A DNA stretch of 64,000 bases from Catellatospora coxensis. GTDB taxonomy: Bacteria; Actinomycetota; Actinomycetes; Mycobacteriales; Micromonosporaceae. The DNA lies in the NCBI RefSeq assembly GCF_016862635.1, contig NZ_BONI01000035.1, positions 28,463-92,462 on the forward strand, in the 5' to 3' direction. Made by a program: the position numbers and the translations under genes. Below the pieces are notes generated by a model. It was not told the DNA's origin. It saw only the letters and a program-made list of their open reading frames with translations, and searched no databases. This document shows, piece by piece, positions 50,211 to 59,940 of the stretch. Numbering within the stretch: position 1 is the stretch's first letter; the number at the start of each line of letters is the position of its first letter.

Positions 50211-50966
50211 ATGCGGGCGTACGCGAGCGGTCTCCTGTGGTTTCTCGGCATCTGCGGCATCGCGGCGCTCGCCGTCGTGCTCATCCGCCGCTCGTGGCCA
50301 CCGGACCGCCGCGCCGACACCCACGACGTGCTCAGCGTGGTGTTCTCGATGACCGGCACGCTGTACGCCGTGGTCGCCGCGTTCGTGTTCATCGACGTGT
50401 GGCAGATCGGCAACGACGCCCGGGACGCGACGTACCGCGAGGCGCAGGCGGTGCAGTCGGTGGCGTGGGCCGCCGAGACCGGCCCGCCGGAGGTGCGCGC
50501 GTCGATCCGGCTGCTGTCGCGCGCCTACCTGCGCGAGATCCTCGACCAGGAACTCCCCCGGCTGCGGGCCGGAAAACCGGTCGGCGAGCAGGGCTGGGCG
50601 CTGCTCACCGACCTGCGCGAGGCGACGGCCCGGGTGCCGGTCCCGCCGGACAGCGAGTCGCCGGAGGCCACCGTGCACGCCGTGATGCAGGCCCGCGAGG
50701 ACCGGCTGGCCCTGGCGGACAAGCGGATCGGCGACGTGACCTGGTTCGCGCTGCTCTTCGGCGCACTGCTCGCCGGAATGCCGATCCTGTTCTTCCGCTT
50801 CGACCACATCGGCACCCAGCTCGCGATGACCAGCGCCGTCGTCGGCATGATCACGTTGCTGCTCTTCACGATCCACCAGATCGAGCGCCCGTTCACCAGC
50901 ACCGAACGCGTCCCCGCCACCGCCTACCAGAACGTCATACACCGCCTGGACAGCCTCACCACCTGA
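50211..50966 (+). CDS. DUF4239 (bestrophin-like) membrane protein
   Basis: 251 aa from ATG 50211, with GGAGG six bases upstream. Membrane helices are near residues 5-25 and 45-66, then a long amphipathic helical region, then two more helices (about 180-225). The order and the VVAAFVFIDVWQ and REAQAVQSVAW segments match DUF4239, a family distantly likened to bestrophin ion channels; transport is unproven. Divergent from the Ser-Pro surface protein gene. Confidence 0.82.
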   Translation: MRAYASGLLWFLGICGIAALAVVLIRRSWPPDRRADTHDVLSVVFSMTGTLYAVVAAFVFIDVWQIGNDARDATYREAQAVQSVAWAAETGPPEVRASIRLLSRAYLREILDQELPRLRAGKPVGEQGWALLTDLREATARVPVPPDSESPEATVHAVMQAREDRLALADKRIGDVTWFALLFGALLAGMPILFFRFDHIGTQLAMTSAVVGMITLLLFTIHQIERPFTSTERVPATAYQNVIHRLDSLTT

Positions 50967-50977
50967 CCCACCCGAAG

Positions 50978-51026
50978 AAGGAAGGGCACCTTCTTATCGC
51001 ATTTGGTGCGGAGGGTGCCCTTCCTT
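50978..51026. repeat. AAGGGC-family hairpin, copy 4
   Basis: AAGGAAGGGCACCTTC (50978-50993) pairs with 51011-51026, with one G-T pair, around a 17-base loop. It lies 12 bases after the DUF4239 stop and before a convergent gene, so it probably terminates transcription. Confidence 0.85.
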
Positions 51027-51118
51027 ACCAGCCAGTGGTTCTGAGCAGGGCGGATGCGGCCAGGATGCGTAGGACCGAGGGGCGTGCGGCCGGCGTACGT
51101 ACAGCCGGGTGGGTGCCG

Positions 51119-51550
51119 TCAGGGTGCGTACGGGCCGGGGTGTGGGGCCGTGAGCTGCGGCGCGGTGGGCCGCGGCGGGGGCGCGGTGGTGCGCTTGCCG
51201 GCGCGGTATGCGGCGGGGCCGACGAAGCCGATGCCGCCCGTGGCGAGCACCAGCAGCCCCACCCAGCTGGCGGCGATCTGGTCGCCCTCCTGGGTGCCGC
51301 CCACCGCGAAGATCATGACGAGGAACCACGGCACCGCGGCGAGCCACCAGCCCCAGGCCAGGCCCGTCGCCGTACGGGCGAACCAGCTCAGGAACAGGCT
51401 GATCGCCAGGGCCGCCGGCACCAGCCACACCGCGGGCCACCCGGCGATGCGGTACGGCGTGTAGACCGCCTCCAGCACCGCGAACGCCGTGCCCAGAAAG
51501 ACCGAGAGCACCGCCCCGATCCCGCGCAGGGCGAGGTCGAGCAGTTTCAC
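51119..51550 (-). CDS. DUF6113-like membrane protein
   Basis: 143 aa from GTG 51550, overlapping the mshB stop by four bases (GTGA). Four membrane helices (about 8-28, 38-58, 68-86, 92-112) and a Pro-rich cytoplasmic tail. The sequence and its place directly after mshB match the DUF6113 family as I remember it. Co-translation with mshB is near certain; a role in mycothiol physiology is only suggested by this. Confidence 0.75.
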   Translation of the reverse strand: MKLLDLALRGIGAVLSVFLGTAFAVLEAVYTPYRIAGWPAVWLVPAALAISLFLSWFARTATGLAWGWWLAAVPWFLVMIFAVGGTQEGDQIAASWVGLLVLATGGIGFVGPAAYRAGKRTTAPPPRPTAPQLTAPHPGPYAP

Positions 51551-52425
51551 CGCGCGGCAGGTGAGCCGTCGGGCAGGCCGCTGAACAGGTCGGTCTCCCA
51601 CCCGTACGGCCCGTCGCCGCGCCCGCGCACCCCGTGCGCCAGCGTGTAGTGCTCGACGCCCATGAACTCCTGGCCGAAGTTGCCGGCGATGGAGTAGAGC
51701 CAGGACGTCTCCGGGATCTGGGTGGCGTGCGCCTTCAGCGCGGCGACCTTGGCGTCGTGGTGGTCGGAGCCGTCGATGCAGGCCGCGACCTCCTCGTCGG
51801 GCGTGCCGAACGGGAAGTCGGCGACGTCGGTGACCGCCGCGAACGGGTTGTCCGTCGAGTCGGCCAGCGCCTCGACTCCGGCCTTCAGCACGCTGAGCGG
51901 CATCGCCGTCCAGTAGATCTTGGACGGGCCGAAGCCGCGCTCGGCGGCGAGCTCGGAGGCGCGCATGGCGACCCGGTGGGCCTGGATGTGGTCGGGGTGG
52001 CCGTAGAAGCCGTTCGCGTCGTACGTGACGACGACCTGGGGCCGGACCTCGTCCATGATCTCGACCAGGTGCGCGGACGCCTCTTCGAGGTCGGCGCCCC
52101 AGAAGCTGCGCGGGTGCTCGTTGGCGGGCGTGCCCATCATGCCGGAGTCGCGGTAGCGGCCCGCGCCGCCGAGCATGCGGTGGTCGATCTCGCCCAGCGC
52201 CGTCAGCGCCGTCCGCAGCTCGGACAGCCGGTATCCGCCGAGCTGGTCGCCCTGCGCGGCCTCCAGCTGCGCGAGCTCGGGGACGTGGATCTCGCCCTCC
52301 TCGCCGAGGGTGCAGGTCACCAGGGTGACGTGTGCGCCCTGCGCCGCGTAGTGAGCCATGGTCGCGCCGGTGCCGATCGACTCGTCGTCGGGATGCGCGT
52401 GCACGAAGAGGATGCTGCGAGCCAC
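51547..52425 (-). CDS. mshB: GlcNAc-Ins deacetylase of mycothiol synthesis
   Basis: 292 aa from GTG 52425. LmbE-like zinc deacetylase: [15 protein letters not shown] carries the first zinc His and the Asp-Asp pair with the catalytic base, and [13 protein letters not shown] carries the third ligand. It removes acetate from GlcNAc-inositol, the second committed step to mycothiol, the thiol used by the mycoredoxin encoded at 8502. The residue pattern and length suit MshB better than the mycothiol-conjugate amidase Mca, which is otherwise similar. TAGAGT lies six bases before the GTG, suggesting a leaderless start. Confidence 0.87.
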   Translation of the reverse strand: MARSILFVHAHPDDESIGTGATMAHYAAQGAHVTLVTCTLGEEGEIHVPELAQLEAAQGDQLGGYRLSELRTALTALGEIDHRMLGGAGRYRDSGMMGTPANEHPRSFWGADLEEASAHLVEIMDEVRPQVVVTYDANGFYGHPDHIQAHRVAMRASELAAERGFGPSKIYWTAMPLSVLKAGVEALADSTDNPFAAVTDVADFPFGTPDEEVAACIDGSDHHDAKVAALKAHATQIPETSWLYSIAGNFGQEFMGVEHYTLAHGVRGRGDGPYGWETDLFSGLPDGSPAAR

Positions 52426-52431
52426 CCGGTC

Positions 52432-52437
52432 ACTCTA
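52432..52437 (-). promoter_or_regulatory. -10 box for leaderless mshB
   Basis: TAGAGT on the minus strand, six bases before the GTG at 52425. Confidence 0.45.
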
Positions 52438-52480
52438 GCCCGCATCAGGCAAACCGCCACGCGCCTGCCTCCCGCGTCGA

Positions 52481-52486
52481 TAGCAT
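52481..52486 (+). promoter_or_regulatory. -10 box for the S9-homologue gene
   Basis: TAGCAT, seven bases before the ATG at 52494, with no ribosome site between them. Confidence 0.45.
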
Positions 52487-52493
52487 CGCGGCC

Positions 52494-54209
52494 ATGGAGG
52501 CGCAGCAGCCTGACGGTCCAGGTCCTGGCCACCGCATAGCCGTCAGTGCTGACGGGCTTCGGGTGGGCCACCTGCATGATCACGTGCTGGACGTGTGTGA
52601 GCCGGCTTCGGGCCGGAGCCATACCGTGGCCGAGGCGGTGGACGACTTCGCGTTCGACCGCACCGGGGCCGTGGTCGTCTGGGCCTCGGGCGGCCGGCTC
52701 CATCGCCGCGACGCCGACGGCACGGCCGTCCTGCCGACCCCGGGCCCGGTCCTCGCGGCCCGGCCCGACCCGACCGGCCGCCGCATCGCGTACCTGCACG
52801 ACGGCGCGCTGCGGGTGGCCACCGGCGGCGAGGACGAGCTGCTGGCCGGCGAGCCGGACGGGGTCCGCTGGGGCGAGGCCGATCCGCACGCGAGCTGGTT
52901 CGGCCGGCACAACGGCTGGTGGTGGGCCCCCGACGGGGAGAGCATCCTGGCCACCCGCCGCAGCGGCGACCAGGTCTCGCTGCACCTGCTGGACCTCGAC
53001 GGCGGCTGGGTCGACGTGCACTGGGACCGCGAGATCTACCCGTACCTGGGCATGGTGCGCTGGGCCGACGGCGGCCCGCTGATCACGGCGCTGCGCCGCT
53101 CGCAGGGGCACGGCCTGGTGCTCGCGGTGGACCGCCGCACCGGGGAGACCCAGGTGCACGCCGAGCTGGCCGACCCGCGCTGGGTCAACCCCATCGCGGG
53201 CACGCCGCGCCACCTCGCCGACGGGCGGGTGCTGGTCGGCGGTGAGATCTCCCATGACGGGTACGACGCGCGCTGCCTGTTCGCCGACGGCACCCTGCTC
53301 ACGCCGCCGAACCTGTACGTCCGGCGGGTCGTGGGCCGGCTCGGCCCCGGCTCGGCCGGCGGTGAGCTGGGCGACCTGCTCATCGAGGCCAGCGAGGGCG
53401 AACCCGCCGAGCAGCACCTGTTCCGGGTACGCAGCAGCACCAGCGGCGGCATGGTGGTGCACCGGCTGACCAGCCAGCCCGGCTGGCACAGCGCCGCCTG
53501 CGGCGGGGACACCGTGGTGACCGGCCTGCGCAGCCTGGACGACGAGGACGCGCAGCTCACCGTGTGGTTCGCCGGCAACCAGGTCGCCGAGCTGACCCCG
53601 CGCCGCCCCGTGCCCGCGACCACGAACCGCCCCGCGCTGGACCGGGTCACCGACCGGCGGCTGCCCACCGCCGTGCTGTACCCGCCCGGCCACGTCTTCG
53701 GCCGCCGCCTGCCGGTGCTGCTGTGCCTGCCGGACACCCCGACCCAGCAGCAGGTACGCAACGACCACGACGCGTTCACCGCGGCCCGGCACTGGGCCGA
53801 GGCCGGGTTCGCCGTGGTCATGGTCGACGGCCGGGGCACCGTCGGGGTGTCGCCGAGCTTCGAGAAGGTGACCCACCGGCGGGTGGCCGACCTGGCCGTC
53901 GCCGATCACGCCGAGGCGCTGCGCATCATCGCCGACAAGCACTCCGACCTGGATCTGACCCGGGTCACCGCGTACGGCCGCGGCTTCGGTGGCTGGCTGG
54001 CCGCGCTGCTGGCGGCCCGGCGGCCGGAGACGGTACGGGCCGCGGTCGCGGTCGAGCCCTGGGACTGGGCGCTGCTGCCCACTCCGCTCGCCGAGCGCTA
54101 CCTGGGCCCGCAGGAGCTGGACAGCGAGATCTACGCCCGGCACGCCCTCGACGACCTCCCACCCACGGTGATCATCCAGGAGACCGAGCCCGCCGAGATC
54201 CGCTCCTGA
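52494..54209 (+). CDS. S9 prolyl-oligopeptidase homologue lacking the catalytic Ser (pseudoenzyme)
   Basis: 571 aa from ATG 52494. Residues 1-380 form the beta-propeller of DPP-IV-type S9 proteins. The alpha/beta-hydrolase part follows (LPVLLCLPD, VMVDGRGTVGVSPSFE). At the nucleophile elbow, where GxSxGG is expected, the sequence is GRGFGG (near residue 497), so Ser is replaced by Gly. The protein stops about 70 residues later, before the regions that normally supply the catalytic Asp and His. A terminator follows at once, so no frameshifted remainder exists. It is predicted inactive, maybe a binding protein. Confidence 0.82.
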   Translation: MEAQQPDGPGPGHRIAVSADGLRVGHLHDHVLDVCEPASGRSHTVAEAVDDFAFDRTGAVVVWASGGRLHRRDADGTAVLPTPGPVLAARPDPTGRRIAYLHDGALRVATGGEDELLAGEPDGVRWGEADPHASWFGRHNGWWWAPDGESILATRRSGDQVSLHLLDLDGGWVDVHWDREIYPYLGMVRWADGGPLITALRRSQGHGLVLAVDRRTGETQVHAELADPRWVNPIAGTPRHLADGRVLVGGEISHDGYDARCLFADGTLLTPPNLYVRRVVGRLGPGSAGGELGDLLIEASEGEPAEQHLFRVRSSTSGGMVVHRLTSQPGWHSAACGGDTVVTGLRSLDDEDAQLTVWFAGNQVAELTPRRPVPATTNRPALDRVTDRRLPTAVLYPPGHVFGRRLPVLLCLPDTPTQQQVRNDHDAFTAARHWAEAGFAVVMVDGRGTVGVSPSFEKVTHRRVADLAVADHAEALRIIADKHSDLDLTRVTAYGRGFGGWLAALLAARRPETVRAAVAVEPWDWALLPTPLAERYLGPQELDSEIYARHALDDLPPTVIIQETEPAEIRS

Positions 54210-54219
54210 CCGCAGAGAA

Positions 54220-54252
54220 CTCCGCCCACGCGGCCAGATCGCGTGGGCGGAG
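54220..54252. terminator. Bidirectional terminator
   Basis: Perfect 13-bp stem (CTCCGCCCACGCG 54220-54232 with 54240-54252), 7-base loop, between the convergent S9-homologue and coiled-coil genes. Confidence 0.88.
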
Positions 54253-54256
54253 GGCT

Positions 54257-54763
54257 TCAGCGGCCCAGCTGGGCCTTCACCGCAGCCTGCTCGGCGATCT
54301 CCTCGGCGGCGAGGACCTTCTGCCGCGCCTTCTCGGCGGCCTTGGCATCGACCCGCGCCTGCACCGCTGCCTGCTCTGCGACCTCGGCGGCACTCACCGC
54401 CCGGTTCCTGGCCCGATCGGCGAGCCGCATGCCCTCCTCGATCCGGACCCGGTCGACCCTCGCCCGCAGATCTTCACGCACCCGGTCTCCGGCGACCTTC
54501 GCCACCCGCTTGGCATCCACGGCGTGCCGCCTCGCATCAGCGGCCGCCCGAGCCGACAGCCTGGCCTGAACAGCGGCCTCATCGGCGACCTCCCGCGCCG
54601 CCACGGCCTTCTGCGCGGCCTCCTCAGCGGCCTTGACGTCACGCGACCCGATGACCAGCTGCGGCGGCGGCCCGGCAAGCACCGGCGAGGCCTGAACCAC
54701 CACGGGCCCACCGATCGCCGCCGTAAGCGTCGCCACTACCACAAACCGCCCCATGCCTCCCAC
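54257..54763 (-). CDS. Secreted Ala-rich coiled-coil protein
   Basis: 168 aa from GTG 54763 (an ATG three codons later is also possible). Signal peptide (VVVATLTAAIGGPVVVQASPVLA), then from about residue 40 an almost continuous helix of Ala, Glu, Lys and Arg. It contains repeated AAEEAAQKAVAARE / AAEVAEQAAVQAR / AAEEIAEQAAVKAQ units, suggesting internal duplication and a rod-like exported protein. No family recognised. Confidence 0.7.
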   Translation of the reverse strand: MGGMGRFVVVATLTAAIGGPVVVQASPVLAGPPPQLVIGSRDVKAAEEAAQKAVAAREVADEAAVQARLSARAAADARRHAVDAKRVAKVAGDRVREDLRARVDRVRIEEGMRLADRARNRAVSAAEVAEQAAVQARVDAKAAEKARQKVLAAEEIAEQAAVKAQLGR

Positions 54764-54918
54764 GACCTACCCCCCCGTGCCACCCCAACGACCTACCCGG
54801 CCAAACCCCCTCGTCCCACCGGGCACCTCCTACGATCCCGCACCCACCCCCGCCCCACACCCACCAAAAGCCAACCCCCCGCCCTACCGAAAGTCAGCAA
54901 TCGCCGCCCCAAGATCAC

Positions 54919-54991
54919 GACGATCTTGCGTGAACTGTTGCCCTTTTGTCCGGATCGGGCGTGTCGTACCCACAGGTCACGCAAGATCGTC
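54919..54991. repeat. 15-bp perfect inverted repeat with 43-nt centre
   Basis: GACGATCTTGCGTGA (54919-54933) and its exact complement (54977-54991) flank a 43-base centre in a stretch without genes (54764-55050). The long centre makes a terminator unlikely; it may be another dispersed palindrome. A short hairpin (CGCCCC/GGGGCG, 54991-55005) follows directly. Confidence 0.65.
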
Positions 54992-55004
54992 GCCCCAAAG
55001 GGGC

Positions 55005-55034
55005 GGGGCGGCACCCTAAGGAGGGTGCCGCCCC
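55005..55034 (-). terminator. Terminator of the peptide-transporter operon
   Basis: Perfect 13-bp stem (55005-55017 with 55022-55034), AAGG loop, 17 bases after the binding-protein stop codon. Confidence 0.88.
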
Positions 55035-55050
55035 GGTTGGTGGTCAGGGG

Positions 55051-56781
55051 TTACTGCTTGACGAAGGCCCGAGTGAAGGCGGGGTAGCCGAAGATGCTGT
55101 CGATGTAGACACCACCGACCTTCGAGCCGTGCATCACGAACATGACGTCCGCGTACAGCGGCACGGCCGGGGCCAGCTCCTTCATGATCCGCTCGTCCAG
55201 CTTGGCCCACTCGGGCGCCTGGGCGGCCGGGTCGAGGGCCAGGACGCGGTCGAACTCGGCGTTGATCGCGTCGCTGTTGACGTAGGACGTGTTGCTGTTG
55301 CCCTCGTCCTTGATGGTGCGGCCGTCGAAGAGCACCGGCAGCAGCGCGGCGCCGCTCGGCCAGTCCGCCGCCCAGGAGTCCAGGTACAGGTCCCAGGGGT
55401 TGCTCTTCTTCTTGGTCTCGTCCAGCTTGCTGTCCGCCGGGATGACCTTGATCGTGATCTTGAAGCCGGCCTTCTCCAGGTTGTTCTTCACCTGGGTGCC
55501 GAGCTCCTGCGCGCCCGAGTCGTCGCCGATGACCATCACCAGCTCGGGGGTCTTGCCGGCCAGGGTCGACTTCGCCTTCTCGATGTCGGCGGGGTAGGCG
55601 TCGTACTTCTTGAAGCCGAGCGTCGACGGCGGCATCAGGGTGGTCAGCGGGGCCACCTTCAGGTCGCCGCCGGCGGCCTTGACCATGCCGGGACGGTCGA
55701 TGGCGTAGTTGAGCGCCTGGCGGACCGACAGGTCCGGCACCCGCTGGGTGTTGATGGACAGACGCCACGCGCTCGGGGTGGGCTCGCGCAGGGTGCGGTC
55801 CAGCAGGGCCTTGTCCCCGGCGACCTTGGCCACCAGCGAGGAGTCCACGCCGTTCCAGCCGAGGGTGGCCTTGTCGGCGTCACCGTCGGCGATGAGGCGG
55901 TTGGTCTGCGCCTCGGCGTTCGGGCCGAACTGGTAGACGAACTTGTCCGGGTACGCGTTGCGCACCGGGTCGGTGTTGGCGTCCCAGTGCTCGTTGCGCT
56001 CGAACACCATCTCCACGCCGACCGTGTTCTTGACCAGCTTGTACGGGCCGGACGAGAACGGCTTGTTGTCCAGGTCGACACCGAGGTCCTTGGCCGGCGG
56101 CAGCGGCGCGGTGGCCGGCAGCGACGCGGCGAAGGGCAGGTCGCAGTGCGGCTTGGCGAACTCGAAGCGCAGCGTCTTGGCGTCGGGCGTGGTCAGGCCC
56201 GGGGGCAGCGACGTCTTGTTGGCCTTGAAGTCCCACTTCTTGTCGAAGGCGGCGTCGTCGGCCAGCCACTCCTGGATGTAGGTCGGGCCGCCGGCCAGGT
56301 CCGGGTCGAACGAGCGGGCGATGCCGTACGCGATCTCCTTGGAGGTGATCGCGCTGCCGTCCTCGAACTTCACCCCGTCCTTGATCTTGAATTCCCAGAC
56401 CTTGCAGTCCTTGTTGACGTTCACGCCGGGGGTCTCCGCGAGGTCGCCTACCAGCACGACCTTGCCCTTGCCGTCGTCCTTCCAGGTGGTGAGGAAGCGC
56501 GCGTAGAGCGGGGCGGTGTTGAGGCCCACGAACGAGTAGACCCGCTGCGGGTCCATGTGCGAGATCTTGGTCTGCCGGATGACGGTGAACGTGCCGCCCT
56601 TGCTGGCGCCCGAGACCGCGGCCGCGGGGCCCATCGAGTCCTTCGGGTCCGTCGCGATCACGCCGCTGGACTGGCGGTCGGTGTCGACGCCGCTATCGGT
56701 GTTCGTGTTCTCGCTGCACGCGCCCAGGGCCACGGACAGCGCGAGCACGCTGCCCAGGGCCAGTACCGCTCTCGATCTCAT
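55051..56781 (-). CDS. oppA: Peptide ABC transporter substrate-binding lipoprotein
   Basis: 576 aa from ATG 56781, with GGGAG five bases upstream. The lipobox is ALGAC, with the lipidated Cys near residue 22. The rest is an SBP_bac_5 (OppA/DppA-like) domain with KDGVKFEDGSAITSKEIAYG and ALNYAIDRPGMVKAAGG. It captures oligopeptides outside the membrane for the OppBCDF machinery encoded just upstream. It is the last gene of the operon, 95 bp after oppB. Confidence 0.9.
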   Translation of the reverse strand: MRSRAVLALGSVLALSVALGACSENTNTDSGVDTDRQSSGVIATDPKDSMGPAAAVSGASKGGTFTVIRQTKISHMDPQRVYSFVGLNTAPLYARFLTTWKDDGKGKVVLVGDLAETPGVNVNKDCKVWEFKIKDGVKFEDGSAITSKEIAYGIARSFDPDLAGGPTYIQEWLADDAAFDKKWDFKANKTSLPPGLTTPDAKTLRFEFAKPHCDLPFAASLPATAPLPPAKDLGVDLDNKPFSSGPYKLVKNTVGVEMVFERNEHWDANTDPVRNAYPDKFVYQFGPNAEAQTNRLIADGDADKATLGWNGVDSSLVAKVAGDKALLDRTLREPTPSAWRLSINTQRVPDLSVRQALNYAIDRPGMVKAAGGDLKVAPLTTLMPPSTLGFKKYDAYPADIEKAKSTLAGKTPELVMVIGDDSGAQELGTQVKNNLEKAGFKITIKVIPADSKLDETKKKSNPWDLYLDSWAADWPSGAALLPVLFDGRTIKDEGNSNTSYVNSDAINAEFDRVLALDPAAQAPEWAKLDERIMKELAPAVPLYADVMFVMHGSKVGGVYIDSIFGYPAFTRAFVKQ

Positions 56782-56876
56782 ATTCACTCCCGTGCCGGTG
56801 GTGTGAAGGAAACTTACGAACTGTGTAGCAGTGATTGACGGATTTCGCCATACCTCTCGATACGGCGGTGGGTGCG

Positions 56877-57863
56877 CTAGCCGAGCCGCACCCGCGGGTC
56901 GATGACCGCGTACAGCAGGTCGACCACGATGTTGGCGACGACGATGAAGACCGCCGAGATGAGCACGGTCGCCATGATCGTCGGAAGGTCGCCGAGGCGG
57001 ACCGCCTCCACGGCGGTGCGGCCCAGGCCCTGGATGCCGAAGGTGGTCTCGGTGATCACGGTGCCGCCGAGCGCGCCGCCGATGTCCAGCCCGGCGATGG
57101 TCACGATCGGGGTGATCGCGGCGCGCAGCGCGTGCCGGCCGTACGCCCGCGATTTGCTCAGGCCCTTGGCCCGCGCGGTGCGCACGAAGTCCTCGGCCAG
57201 GGTCTCCAGCATCTGCGCCCGCGACAGCCGCGCGTAGACCGCGGAGAACAGGAAGGCCAGCGCCACCCAGGCGAGCACCAGCCCGCCCGCCCAGTCCAGC
57301 GGGTCCTCCCACAGCGAGGTGTAGTGCGGCACCGGCAGGATCTTCAGGGTGTACACGAAGATGATCATCAGCATGCCGCCCACGAAGTAGAGCTGCATGG
57401 ACGCGCCGGTCAGCGAGAAGCCGATGGCCAGCCGGTCGAAGACGGTGCCCCGCTTCAGCGCCGACAGCATGCCCAGGCCGATGCCCAGCCCCAGCCACAG
57501 CACCGCCGCCGGGAGCACGATGCTCAGCGTCACCGGCAGCACCCGGGCGAAAATGTCGGAGACCTCTTCACTGCTGGTGTACGAGTAGCCCAGGCACGGC
57601 GCGTCGCAGTAGCCGCCCTGCGCGCTGCCCAGGTCCCGGCCCACGAAGATGCCCTTCATGTAGCCGGTGTACTGGTCGATCAGCGGGTCCTTCAGGCCCA
57701 GCTCGACCCGCACCCGCTCCAGCCGCTCCGGGTTGCAGTTCTTCACGCACATGGTGGCCACCGCGTCACGGGGCAGCATGAAGAACATGCCGAACGCGAC
57801 CAGGCTGACGGCGAACATCGTCAGCGTGCCGAGCAGCAGGCGCTTGATCAGGAATCGCAGCAT
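56877..57863 (-). CDS. oppB: Peptide ABC transporter permease (OppB/DppB)
   Basis: 328 aa from ATG 57863. Six membrane helices. The N-terminus (MLRFLIKRLLLGTLTMFAVSL) is typical of DppB/OppB, and the EAA loop that contacts the ATPases reads RTARAKGLSKSRAYGRHALR. A soluble loop between helices 1 and 2 has two Cys pairs, suggesting a disulfide outside the membrane. It pairs with OppC to form the channel; its start lies 10 bp after oppC. Confidence 0.9.
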   Translation of the reverse strand: MLRFLIKRLLLGTLTMFAVSLVAFGMFFMLPRDAVATMCVKNCNPERLERVRVELGLKDPLIDQYTGYMKGIFVGRDLGSAQGGYCDAPCLGYSYTSSEEVSDIFARVLPVTLSIVLPAAVLWLGLGIGLGMLSALKRGTVFDRLAIGFSLTGASMQLYFVGGMLMIIFVYTLKILPVPHYTSLWEDPLDWAGGLVLAWVALAFLFSAVYARLSRAQMLETLAEDFVRTARAKGLSKSRAYGRHALRAAITPIVTIAGLDIGGALGGTVITETTFGIQGLGRTAVEAVRLGDLPTIMATVLISAVFIVVANIVVDLLYAVIDPRVRLG

Positions 57864-57873
57864 CTCGTGCCTC

Positions 57874-58875
57874 CTACCGGGACGACTTGGGGTCGAGCGC
57901 GTCGCGCAGGCCGTCGCCGAACAGGTTGAACGCCAGCACCAGCAGGAAGATCACCACGCCCGGGAAGATGAGGTACGCCGGATCGGTCTGGGCGTAGCTC
58001 AGGCTCTTGTTGATCATCACGCCGAAGTCCGGGGTCGGGTCGACCACGCCGATGCCCAGGAAGGACAGCGCCGCCTCACCGGTGATGTAGCCCGGCACCG
58101 CCAGCGAGAACGACACCAGGATCGGCGCCCACAGGTTCGGCAGCAGCTGCCGGAACAGGATGTGGAACAGGCCCGCGCCGCTGGCCCGCGCCGCCTCGAC
58201 GAACTCCCGCTCACGCAGCGAGATCACCTGGCCGCGCACCAGCCGGGCCGTGCCGGTCCAGCCGAACAGCGCGAACAGGAAGATCATGACGCCGATCCGG
58301 AACGGCACCGGGATCTCGTCGCGCGGCCCGTAGAAGCGCGCGGTCACCGTCGGCATGATGGCCAGCGCGAAGATGAGGAACGGCAGCGCCAGCGCGAAGT
58401 CGATGACCCAGCTGATCACCGCGTCGATCCAGCCGCCCAGGTAGCCCGCGACGATGCCGAGCACGATGCCCAGCCCCGTGGTCAGCAGCGCGGCCGAGAC
58501 CGCGATGAACAGCGAGGTGCGCAGGCCGTACACCAGGCGGATGAAGATGTCGCGGCCCAGCTGCGGCTCCAGGCCGAACCAGTGCTCGCCGGAGACGCCG
58601 CCGAGGTAGCCCAGCGGCAGGCTGTTGTTGGCGATCTTGTCCTGGAACTGCTCGAACGGGCTGATCCCGTACACCAGCTCGACCAGCGGCGCGGCCAGTC
58701 CGAGCACGACGAAGAACACCATGATCCAGCCGCTGACCATCGCGGTGCGGTTGGCCCGCAACCGGGCCCACGCCAGCCGGCCGGGCGACCGGCCCACCAT
58801 GCCGGGCTGCGGAGCGACCGGAGCCGCAGCGGCGTCGACGCCCGCGGTCTCCGTCTCGATCTGCGACAGGCTCAT
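57874..58875 (-). CDS. oppC: Peptide ABC transporter permease (OppC/DppC)
   Basis: 333 aa from ATG 58875. A cytoplasmic N-terminal extension rich in Ala/Pro, then six helices in the OppC arrangement. The coupling loop is FVEAARASGAGLFHILFRQLLP, and the segment DLGRDIFIRLVYGLRTSL (here with Gln-Leu-Gly-Arg-Asp) is conserved. It forms the channel with OppB. 55 bp separate it from the upstream oppF gene; the space has no terminator, so all five genes are probably one transcript. Confidence 0.9.
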   Translation of the reverse strand: MSLSQIETETAGVDAAAAPVAPQPGMVGRSPGRLAWARLRANRTAMVSGWIMVFFVVLGLAAPLVELVYGISPFEQFQDKIANNSLPLGYLGGVSGEHWFGLEPQLGRDIFIRLVYGLRTSLFIAVSAALLTTGLGIVLGIVAGYLGGWIDAVISWVIDFALALPFLIFALAIMPTVTARFYGPRDEIPVPFRIGVMIFLFALFGWTGTARLVRGQVISLREREFVEAARASGAGLFHILFRQLLPNLWAPILVSFSLAVPGYITGEAALSFLGIGVVDPTPDFGVMINKSLSYAQTDPAYLIFPGVVIFLLVLAFNLFGDGLRDALDPKSSR

Positions 58876-58930
58876 GCCTTCTCCTCGCTGCGCTCGTCGG
58901 CGGCATGGTGAAGGCCCATGATTCGCTCGC

Positions 58931-59940
58931 TCATGCCGCCACCTCGCTAACGTGCTCTGCTCCGACGCCTACGGGTTCTGGGAAGTGACACGCCACCTCT
59001 TGCCCGCTGCCCTCGCGTACCAGCAGCGGCGGTTCTTCGGTGGCGCACACGTCCTGCGCCTTCCAGCAGCGGGTGCGGAAGCGGCAGCCGGAGGGCGGGT
59101 TCAGCGGGGTCGGCACGTCGCCCGTCAGGCGGATGCGCTGCCGGGGCTCGCCGAACGCGGCCACGTCCGGCACCGCCGACAGCAGTGCCTTCGTGTACGG
59201 GTGCCGCGGCCGCTCGTAGATGTCGGCCCGGTCACCGATCTCGACGACCTTGCCCAGGTACATCACGGCGACCCGGCGGCTGAAGTGGCGCACGATGGCC
59301 AGGTCGTGCGCGATGAAGACGAAGGCCAGGTCCAACTCCCGCTGCAGCTCCCGCAGCAGGTTCACCACCTGGGCCTGGATCGACACGTCCAGGGCCGACA
59401 CCGGCTCGTCGGCGACGATCAGCTTCGGGCGCAGCGCGAGCGCCCGCGCGATGCCGATGCGCTGGCGCTGGCCACCGGAGAACTCGTGCGGGAAGCGGTT
59501 GTAGTGCTCCGGGTTGAGCCCGACCAGCTCCAGCAGCTCCTGCACCCGGGCCTTGACCCCGCCAGGCGGGTTGACGCCGTTGACCTCCAGCGGCATCGCC
59601 ACGATCTTGCCGACGGTGTGCCGCGGGTTCAGCGACGAGTACGGGTCCTGGAAGATGATCTGCAGGTCCTGCCGCAGCGGGCGCATCGCCCGCCGACCGA
59701 GCTTGGTGATGTCGCGGCCCTGGAACTCGATGCTGCCCGCGGTCGGCTCCAGCAGGCGCACCAGCATCCGGCCGGTGGTGGTCTTGCCGCAGCCCGACTC
59801 CCCGACCAGCCCGAGCGTCTCGCCCGCGTGCACGTCGAAGTCGAGCCCGTCGACCGCCCGCACCGCCGACTTCGCCCCGGTCGCCCCCTGGCGCACGGCG
59901 AAGTGCTTGGTCAGCCCCCGCACCTTGAGCAACGGCTGCG

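Noticed and set aside
54764..55050. Small genes in the gap before the transporter operon
   Set aside because: Pro-rich open frames on both strands lack ribosome sites; the region is explained by palindromes and a terminator.
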